Assembly (NCBI GenBank): GCA_929200685.1
Contig: CAKNAO010000029.1
Span: 1 to 5,395, forward strand
DNA from: an uncultured bacterium
GTDB lineage: Bacteria; Bacillota_I; Bacilli_A; Mycoplasmatales; Metamycoplasmataceae
Direction: 5' to 3'
Length of the DNA stretch: 5,395 bases
How positions within the stretch are numbered: the stretch's first letter is position 1; each line of letters starts with the position of its first letter. Shown in pieces: positions 1 through 5,395 of this stretch. The notes under the pieces were generated by a model. It made no database searches, was not told the DNA's origin, and was given only the letters and a program-made list of their open reading frames with translations. The position numbers were made by a program, and so were the translations under genes.

Positions 1-1113
1 CAACTAAAAACTTAGCAGAGTTTAATAATAGTTAAATATGACACCATACCAAAACCGGAAACAATTTCATAATATCTTCTATTTTAGTTTAATAATAGTT
101 AAATATGACACCATACCAAAACCATAAAGAGGCAATATTACCAAAAGATGTAGTTTAATAATAGTTAAATATGACACCATACCAAAACTCTATTCGCTAG
201 CATGTTTAATGTTCTACGGTTTAATAATAGTTAAATATGACACCATACCAAAACTTCCTTCATCTTTTACAAACAAAACAAAAAGTTTAATAATAGTTAA
301 ATATGACACCATACCAAAACCGTTGCTTCATTTGTATTTCATTGGATACCGTTTAATAATAGTTAAATATGACACCATACCAAAACTTGTTTCGCTGTCA
401 TAAAATCGATAATATAGTTTAATAATAGTTAAATATGACACCATACCAAAACACATCAAAAAACATTAAAACCTCATTTTTAGTTTAATAATAGTTAAAT
501 ATGACACCATACCAAAACTTTTGACATTTGGAATTTGTCCGACCAATTGTTTAATAATAGTTAAATATGACACCATACCAAAACACATCAGCCCTAAAAT
601 TGCCTTTTATATATGTTTAATAATAGTTAAATATGACACCATACCAAAACCATTTGGTGTGTTGATTGGAAATTTAACCAGTTTAATAATAGTTAAATAT
701 GACACCATACCAAAACTCGTTCGATGTTCAGTATGCTCCATATAGTGTTTAATAATAGTTAAATATGACACCATACCAAAACGGGTCAAAACCTGCTGCT
801 CCCATTACCTTTGTTTAATAATAGTTAAATATGACACCATACCAAAACTTATATCATTTTTAATTTTCTTTTTTTCTTGTTTAATAATAGTTAAATATGA
901 CACCATACCAAAACTTTCTCATTAATTCATTTCATTTATATTCAGTTTAATAATAGTTAAATATGACACCATACCAAAACACATAAAGGAAGACATAAAA
1001 TTAGTTTTGAGTTTAATAATAGTTAAATATGACACCATACCAAAACTTACTCATTATGTAATCCTTTTTCTTATACAGTTTAATAATAGTTAAATATGAC
1101 ACCATACCAAAAC
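1..1113 (-). CRISPR. Type II CRISPR array, 17 identical repeats, open at the left edge
   Basis: There are 17 perfect copies of a 36-bp repeat, starting at 20, 87, 153, 219, 285, 351, 417, 483, 549, 615, 681, 747, 813, 879, 945, 1011 and 1078. On the minus strand the repeat begins GTTTTGGTATGG and ends CTATTATTAAAC. The 16 complete spacers are all different; 14 are 30 bp and the first and last (56-86, 1047-1077) are 31 bp. Bases 1-19 are part of another spacer or the trailer, so the array may extend beyond the window. Minus-strand transcription is inferred because the tracrRNA, with its nexus and terminator, is only sensible on that strand, and because the leader lies at 1114-1220. The newest spacers should therefore be those near 1077. 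No repeat is degenerate. Several spacers are much richer in GC than the neighbouring DNA (783-812 is 50%), as expected for foreign DNA. Confidence 0.98.
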
Positions 1114-1115
1114 TC

Positions 1116-1146
1116 AAAATCAAAAAAAATGATTTTTTTTGATTTT
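1116..1146. repeat. Near-A/T-only 15-bp inverted repeat beside the first CRISPR repeat
   Basis: Bases 1116-1130 and 1132-1146 are perfect reverse complements around a single central G. Each arm contains a run of eight A or T. The palindrome ends two bases before the first repeat. It could act as a weak transcription terminator, a pausing hairpin in the leader RNA, a bent-DNA site or part of the spacer integration site. The sequence does not distinguish between these. Confidence 0.75.
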
Positions 1147-1169
1147 AATGTGATGATTATATATTTCAA

Positions 1170-1212
1170 ATTTAACTATTTATTGTTATAAATATTTGCA
1201 ACTATTTATAAC
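1170..1212 (-). repeat. Leader copy of the tracrRNA 5' element: hairpin plus partial anti-repeat
   Basis: This 43-bp segment matches 4893-4934 in the same orientation at 39 of 43 aligned positions (three transitions and one 1-base gap). Its first 28 nt (1212-1185) form a perfect 10-bp stem, GUUAUAAAUA with UAUUUAUAAC, around the 8-nt loop GUUGCAAA. The rest, AAUAAAUAGUUAAAU (1184-1170), is complementary to AUUUAACUAUUAUU of the crRNA repeat except for one extra A. The leader transcript thus carries a partial anti-repeat but lacks the nexus and terminator of a tracrRNA. At the DNA level the hairpin is a near-perfect 28-bp palindrome and could instead be an operator. Confidence 0.8.
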
Positions 1213-1219
1213 TATTAAA

Positions 1220-1225
1220 ATTATA
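1220..1225 (-). promoter_or_regulatory. Putative -10 box for pre-crRNA, overlapping the cas9 stop
   Basis: The minus strand reads TATAAT, a perfect -10 consensus. Transcription would start near 1213-1212, exactly where the element shared with the tracrRNA begins. The tracrRNA has the same box at nearly the same distance (7 versus 6 nt), which supports the call. No good -35 is visible. The box overlaps the cas9 stop codon at 1223-1221. Another TATAAT at 1161-1156 could give a shorter leader starting near 1149. Confidence 0.5.
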
Positions 1226-4200
1226 TATTTTTAATAAATAGTTTTGTTCTTTTAATAATATTACCCATAAAATCTTTTTTTATTAATTCTGAATTTAAAA
1301 ATTTTGTATTAATTGTTTTATAAATTTGATTTTTTTCTTTTTTGGTTTTGTTTCTTGAAAGATATTTAATTTCTAATCTATTTTTTTTTCAATCACAACC
1401 ACAAATAAAATATTCTATTCCATCTTTTAAAATAATATCATTTCTTTTTAGAATTCAAAGATGCTTATTTTTAATATCAATATTTTTTATTTTTTTCATT
1501 TTATCTAACTCTGATTGCCTTATTTCAAATTTAGTTTTATTAAAAAAAGCATTTTTAATATTAATTGGAATAATTTGATAATTTCCTTTTTTATTTTTAT
1601 AAATACGAATTTCTAATCAATTTAAATTTTCATAAAAACTATTTTTATTTTTATTATTACCAAAAAATATTGCATCAATATCTTTATTTTCTTTAAATAT
1701 TTTTACTTTATTAACTATTATTTCAATATCTTTTTTTTCTTTATTTTTATAAATAAATTTTAAATTTTCTTTATTTTTTAAATATGTTTGAAAAGGTTTA
1801 TTAAATTCAGAATTTGCCTTATAAACTTTACAAATAGAATCATATAAACTTTCATTAAATTCTTTAAGAGCAACATTATTAGAATTTTTATTTAAAGGAT
1901 TAAAATATTTTTCACAATCTTTTTTTTCCATATCAATTAATTGATAAAATTTAAATGATTTTAAATATTTTTCACCTTTTTTATTCTCAATTAATTTAGC
2001 ACCTATAAGTTTTTCATTTGAACCTTTTAATTGAGAATTTAATTCTAATTTTCTTGAAAATTTTATTTGATTAATTTTATCATTTAATTCTTTTTGACCA
2101 AATTCAAGATTTTTGTGTAAAACTTTATATTTTTCTTCTCATTTATAATTAAGATTAAGATCACTATTTTCTTTCTTGCTTATTTTTGGTAAATGAGAAT
2201 ATTTTTCAATTATTTTATTATCCCTATATGTTTGAGATAATAATGTTAAAAAATAAGCATCTTCTGCATGATGACCATGTCAAATTCTATTTTTCATTCC
2301 TTTTTCATCGATAGAATCACTAGCATCTTTAGGTCTTAAAAGATTACCATTTAATTTTTCAATATATTTTCTTGAGTAATTAGTCATTTTCCCGTTTATA
2401 GTTTGAATCATTGTGTCTTTATTAGTAAAAAAATTTTTTAATTTATTCATTATAGCTTTTGAAATATAACTTGTATCAACAAGATTTCTTTGAATAAAAG
2501 AAAGTTGTTCATTTGGATCATCAAAATCTTTTGTAAATAATAAATTTTGTAATTTTTTTATATTTTTATTTTTTTTATTTTTTTTATCATAACCAAATAG
2601 TTCTTTTCATCAAAAGGATAATTCTAAAAATTTTTTATTAGAAAGTCATTGATAAGGAGTTTTATTACCTTTTTTACTATTGTTTATATTTTTAGTTAAT
2701 ACTTTATTGTTTATACTATCGTCAAAACTTTTTGATTTAGGAAGTATATGATCAATATCATATTTATGTGGATTATTTTTTAAATCATTAATATTAATTT
2801 TTTCACCATCATAAATATCTTTAAGATCTTGAGTTAATCATAAATAAACTTTTTGAAAAATACCACTTTTACTTGATTTATTTTTTGTTTTAAAATCAAA
2901 TTTTAATATTTTAGAAACTTCATCTTTTTTAGATTTAAGATGTTTTTGAAAATTTTGTATATTTTCTCTTTCTTTTTTATTATTTGTTTGTCTTGTCATT
3001 TCAACAACAATTTTAAAAATATGAAAATTATTTTTTTGACAATATTTTATTATTTCATTTAATAAACCTGTAGTTTGAAATAAACCTCTTTTAGTATTGG
3101 GAGAAGCAATTAATTCTTCAATTCATTTTTTATCTAAATATTTTTTTTCAATAAAATTAATATTTTTATTATTTTGATTCTTATAAAAACTTAAAGTTGA
3201 ATAGTTTTCATTTTGTTTTAAAAGTTCTGGTATATATTCTTTTAATGCTTTATAACTTAATGAATGAGTTTCAGAAAAATTAATTTTACTATTTTTAATT
3301 TCTTTAAATAAATTTTCTTCATCTAAATCAACCTTAAAAATATTTTGAATTTTAATTTTTCTTTTTTCTATTTCTTTTGTTTTATTCAAAATATTAACAA
3401 AATCATCTATTTTATTTGAATTAAATTCTTTTATAAAATCTTCAAAATTATTAAAATTAAATTTTGTTTTAATTTTTGTTTTATCAAATAATTTTTTAAA
3501 AACAAAATAACTATTAATTTTAGTTAAAATTGGTTCTTTTTTTGTATTAAATCTAAAACCAGAAATATCTTCTTTAGAAATATTTTCATATTTATTAGTA
3601 ATATATTTAATTGTGCGATTAAAATTTGAATTAGTATTGAATGAAATTTTTAAAATCTCTAATTTATCTTTTGTAGTTAGTTTTTGATTTTCCAAACCAA
3701 AAGTAATATTATTTAAATCATTTAAAAGATTAAAAACTTCTGCACTAAATGAATCTTTAGGTGCTCTATCTTTATTTGGATATTCAGAACATTTACCAAT
3801 AGTTTTTTCTCAAATATTTTCATACTTTTTAACTATTTCACCATTTTCATTTTTCGCATATAAACCATAAGGTGTTGGCGATTTTATTCCACCAGGACCA
3901 ATTTCAAAACTTCTTTGCCTATTAAAAAAACCAGTTTTTATATAATCTTTTGACTCATTTAAAAAAGCATTAGTTAGTTTTTTATCTATATTTTGGGTTT
4001 CAAAAATTTGTTTTAATTCTTTTAAATATTCATTTTTATGAAAATTTCGATTGAAAAAAGATTTTGTTCTTCCAGTTTTTTTAAAATTTTCAATTAATAA
4101 TTCAATTGGTAATTTTCCTTCTTTTTCTTTTAAAGAAAGTTTATTTCATTTATCTGTTTCTTTTTTTTCTCTTTCTTCATATTTAAAACCTCTATTTGAT

Positions 4201-4664
4201 AAATATCAATAAAGAATAGAGATTAATTGGTTAAATTCAATTTTTTCTTTTAAAGCTTTTTTTCTTAAAATATGAATTCAATATATTTTTTCATTTGAAT
4301 ATTTTTGATTCATTTTTTTATCCATTGGAATTAAATATTTATTTTTAAATTCTTCTACAAATAATTTATCTTTAGAATCTTTTATTTTAATATCTTTAAT
4401 GTATTTATTTTCAATTAAAAATTTTATAAAATCTCTTTTAAGAGTATTTTTTCTTTTTTTCATTCTTCTTTCACTACGTTTTTGTCTTCTTGTTTCATTT
4501 AACAATTTAGAATCTTTTGGATGATCAACAGTATCAAAAAGTCTAACTCCATGTTTAATTATTGAATTATTATCCTTATTTGTAATGCATCATCCAACTG
4601 AAGCAATACCAACATCTAAACCTAGTATTATATCTTTTTTTGAATTAACTTTATTTTTTTCCAT
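1221..4664 (-). CDS. cas9: Cas9, RNA-guided DNA endonuclease (1147 aa, genetic code 4)
   Basis: This is the effector nuclease: with crRNA and tracrRNA it cuts both strands of target DNA. The frame is intact from ATG at 4664 to TAA at 1223-1221, with 15 TGA codons read as tryptophan. RuvC-I is GLDVGIASVGW with catalytic D17. An arginine-rich bridge helix follows at about 56-78 (NETRRQKRSERRMKKRK). The recognition lobe includes GPGGIKSPTPYG (256-267) and GKCSEYPNKDRAPK (290-303), typical of compact Cas9 proteins. RuvC-II is IVVEMTRQTNN with E555. The HNH domain has YDIDHILPKS with H639, and N662 aligns with N863 of S. pyogenes Cas9. RuvC-III is GHHAEDAY with H799 and D802. The remaining C-terminal part should contain the wedge and PAM-interacting domains. 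At 1147 aa it is among the smaller Cas9s. The start is supported by AAGGAGT a few bases upstream. The subtype is probably II-A, which depends on the identity of the upstream gene. I cannot deduce the PAM. Confidence 0.98.
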
Positions 4665-4668
4665 ATTT

Positions 4669-4675
4669 ACTCCTT
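4669..4675 (-). promoter_or_regulatory. cas9 ribosome binding site
   Basis: The minus strand reads AAGGAGT four bases before the ATG at 4664. It is a strong Shine-Dalgarno sequence and fixes the start, since no other ATG with such a site lies nearby in frame. Confidence 0.85.
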
Positions 4676-4709
4676 ATTTTGAAAACATAAAATATATAAA
4701 ATTTAATTT

Positions 4710-4715
4710 TTTATA
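4710..4715 (-). promoter_or_regulatory. Putative cas9 -10 box
   Basis: TATAAA on the minus strand would start transcription near 4703, leaving a leader of about 40 nt with the ribosome binding site. No -35 of good quality is seen at the normal distance; TTGAAA occurs 24 nt upstream, which is too far. The rest of the gap between cas9 and the tracrRNA terminator (4676-4816) shows only AT-rich sequence, with no ORF or strong structure. A separate cas9 promoter is expected because the tracrRNA terminator lies upstream. Confidence 0.4.
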
Positions 4716-4816
4716 CTTTCTATTTTTTTATTAAATTAATTTCAACTAAATTTCAGCAATAATTAATTATGATAAAAACCAAATTAAAATTTAAGATGGT
4801 AAAAAAATTGTATCAT

Positions 4817-4848
4817 AAAAAAGACACAAAATAAAATTTTGTGTCTTT
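4817..4848 (-). terminator. Rho-independent terminator of the tracrRNA
   Basis: A perfect 13-bp stem (4848-4836 with 4832-4820) encloses a 3-nt loop. On the minus strand it ends in six T residues, the first three of which are in the stem. On the plus strand the stem is followed by TTTAAAATTTT, so it could also work weakly in that direction. It doubles as the 3' hairpin of the tracrRNA. Confidence 0.9.
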
Positions 4849-4892
4849 AAAATTTTAGCCAAGAAGGCTTATCTTAATATGGTGTCATTAAT

Positions 4893-4934
4893 ATTTAACT
4901 ATTATTGTCATAAATATTTGCAATTACTTATAAC
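4893..4934 (-). repeat. tracrRNA copy of the shared 5' element
   Basis: This 42-bp segment is the partner of 1170-1212. Its hairpin arms are GUUAUAAGUA (4934-4925) and UAUUUAUGAC (4916-4907), around the loop AUUGCAAA. Compared with the leader copy, two stem bases differ, and each change turns an A-U pair into a G-U pair, so all ten pairs remain. The third difference is in the loop and leaves the UUGCAA core untouched. The last 14 nt (4906-4893) are the 5' half of the anti-repeat. Confidence 0.85.
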
Positions 4935-4940
4935 AAAAAC

Positions 4941-4946
4941 ATTATA
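4941..4946 (-). promoter_or_regulatory. tracrRNA -10 box
   Basis: The minus strand reads TGTATAATG, with a perfect TATAAT. Transcription would begin near 4934, at the first base of the 5' hairpin. TTAAGA at 4967-4962 is a possible -35 but is weak and only 15 nt away, so promoter strength is uncertain. Confidence 0.6.
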
Positions 4947-4982
4947 CATTATTTTTTATTATCTTAAATAATTAAAATAATA

Positions 4983-5039
4983 TTAAAATTTAAATCAAGC
5001 ATTATATTTTCTTTCTTTTTTCTAATATTTAAATTTTAA
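4983..5039. repeat. A/T-only 13-bp inverted repeat upstream of tracrRNA
   Basis: Bases 4983-4995 and 5027-5039 are perfect reverse complements separated by 31 bases. It lies 12 bases past the stop of the upstream gene. It could fold in that gene's mRNA and help end it, but it has no G or C and no clear T-run after it. In such AT-rich DNA an inverted repeat of this length may be chance. Confidence 0.5.
5001..5006 (-). promoter_or_regulatory. Second, upstream TATAAT box
   Basis: A second perfect TATAAT lies on the minus strand inside the loop of the inverted repeat at 4983-5039. If used, it would start a transcript near 4994, giving a tracrRNA about 60 nt longer than the short form. No -35 is recognisable, and TATAAT-like words are common in this composition. 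Confidence 0.25.
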
Positions 5040-5051
5040 AAAATTAATTTT

Positions 5052-5395
5052 TTAAATATTTTTTATAGCTCTATCAATTAAAAAAGAGTTAAAAGAATCT
5101 TTATTATCAAAATAATTGTTTAAATCTTTAATATTTAAATGAGTTTTTGTTTGGTGTTCAAGATAAGATAAAAGCATATTTTCATCATAAATTTCAATAA
5201 ATTCTTCTTGTTTATGAATTATTAATTGTTCAATATTATTTCAACTAACAATATTTTTAAAATTATTTGTAATTGCAATTAAATTAACATTAGTTCTTTC
5301 ATTTTGAATTTCTTTTTTTAAAAATTGATCAAATCCTATTAAATAAATATTAATTATTTTTAATGAATATTTATCATAAATATCAAATATATAAG
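5052..5395 (-). CDS. C-terminal part of a CRISPR-linked protein, possibly Csn2-like
   Basis: The gene enters from the right edge of the window and ends with TAA at 5054-5052. The 113 visible residues include one TGA tryptophan (VSWNN), matching the code used by cas9. Two hydrophobic stretches, LKIINIYLIGFDQFL (near visible residue 11) and VNLIAITNN (near 36), look like beta strands of a nucleotide-binding-type fold. They are followed by QLIIHKQEEFIEIYDENML. From memory this order resembles the end of type II-A Csn2, where a strand plus FVN-type motif is followed by a terminal YVIDKD-type strand. About 39 residues follow, which would be an extension compared with streptococcal Csn2. Csn2 binds DNA ends as a ring during spacer acquisition. 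The link rests on weak similarity and on position beside the tracrRNA. It could also be an unrelated host protein. The start and N-terminal domain are not in the window. Confidence 0.45.

Larger units (their letters stand above)
1114..1220 (-). promoter_or_regulatory. CRISPR leader
   Basis: This is the 107-bp stretch between the cas9 stop codon and the first repeat. Reading on the minus strand it holds a TATAAT box at its start, a 28-bp hairpin (1212-1185), a fragment resembling the tracrRNA anti-repeat (1184-1170), a second TATAAT (1161-1156) and an A/T-only palindrome (1146-1116), then TTTTGA touching the first repeat. That end resembles the short leader-anchoring motif ATTTGAG known from streptococcal type II-A leaders, but the match is loose. 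No terminator separates cas9 from the array, so cas9 transcripts could read through into it. Confidence 0.8.
4817..4934 (-). ncRNA. tracrRNA, about 118 nt
   Basis: This RNA pairs with the crRNA repeat so that the pair can be processed and loaded into Cas9. In transcript order it has a 5' hairpin (4934-4907), an anti-repeat (4906-4871), a nexus hairpin with stem AGCC/GGCU and loop UUCUU (4869-4857), and a terminator hairpin (4848-4817). The anti-repeat pairs with 32 of the 36 repeat bases. Repeat bases 1-18 pair without interruption with AUGACACCAUAUUAAGAU, using four G-U wobbles. A 4-nt bulge, AUUA, follows in the tracrRNA, and repeat bases 19-32 then pair with AAUAAUAGUUAAAU. The 5' end is inferred from the TATAAT at 4946-4941. 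Its position directly upstream of cas9 on the same strand is usual for type II loci. Confidence 0.92.

Noticed and set aside
209..789. Three short ORFs on both strands inside the array with an internally repeated peptide
   Set aside because: They are only the CRISPR repeat translated together with spacers; the repeated peptide is the 36-bp repeat in frame by chance.
1185..1212. Hairpin after the cas9 stop as a Rho-independent terminator
   Set aside because: The stem is almost all A-U, no T-run follows, and the same hairpin occurs at the start of the tracrRNA, where termination would be pointless.
1342..1578. Plus-strand ORF of 78 codons
   Set aside because: It is antisense to the cas9 C-terminal coding region, has no ribosome binding site, and its hydrophobic make-up comes from the poly-T complement of lysine codons.
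4225..4240. Ten-base match between spacer 651-680 and cas9 (TGGTTAAATT), possible self target
   Set aside because: The match is short, A/T-rich and lies at the end of the guide away from the repeat-adjacent seed, so it is probably chance.
1617..4505. Three separate small minus-strand proteins
   Set aside because: All three are in the cas9 frame and are split only when TGA is read as stop; with code 4 they are one protein.
4740..4816. Possible small gene or structure between tracrRNA terminator and cas9 promoter
   Set aside because: No open frame with a ribosome binding site and no stem longer than a few pairs is visible.
4878..4934. Plus-strand tracrRNA, with the array read left to right
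   Set aside because: The plus strand has an anti-repeat too, but no nexus or terminator follows it. The minus strand gives the complete tracrRNA architecture.

Overview
The window is an AT-rich CRISPR-Cas9 locus from a mollicute (Mycoplasma sensu lato or a close relative). In the cas9 reading frame all 15 tryptophan positions I read are TGA and none is TGG. The frame is open only under genetic code 4, which is why a standard-code reading breaks it into pieces. By eye the coding DNA is roughly 20% GC.

Everything functional appears to be on the minus strand, so the locus reads from right to left. Positions 5395-5052 hold the C-terminal 113 residues of a protein that may be Csn2-like; its 5' end lies outside the window. 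Positions 5051-4935 are intergenic and carry an A/T-only inverted repeat and two TATAAT boxes. Positions 4934-4817 encode a tracrRNA: a 5' hairpin, an anti-repeat, a nexus hairpin and a Rho-independent terminator. Positions 4816-4665 hold the cas9 promoter region and ribosome binding site. Positions 4664-1221 are an intact 1147-residue Cas9. Positions 1220-1114 are the CRISPR leader, and 1113-1 are 17 identical 36-bp repeats separating 16 complete spacers, with part of another spacer at the left edge. The leader-proximal end of the array is at 1113, and the array may continue past position 1.

Family knowledge gives the working model. The tracrRNA pairs with the repeat part of the pre-crRNA, and Cas9 with the processed guide cleaves matching DNA using its RuvC and HNH sites, all of whose catalytic residues are present. 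No cas1 or cas2 lies in the window, and the leader directly follows cas9. The adaptation genes must be elsewhere (perhaps upstream of the Csn2-like gene) or missing.

The least expected feature is a 42-43 bp element present at the start of both the tracrRNA and the CRISPR leader, in the same orientation. In each place it begins 6-7 nt after a TATAAT box, so both RNAs should start with the same 28-nt hairpin. Its loop contains the self-complementary hexamer UUGCAA. The two substitutions in the stem leave it fully paired through G-U wobbles. The element continues into a fragment of anti-repeat, so the leader resembles a truncated tracrRNA. This suggests a common origin, shared regulation or direct contact between tracrRNA and pre-crRNA leader.
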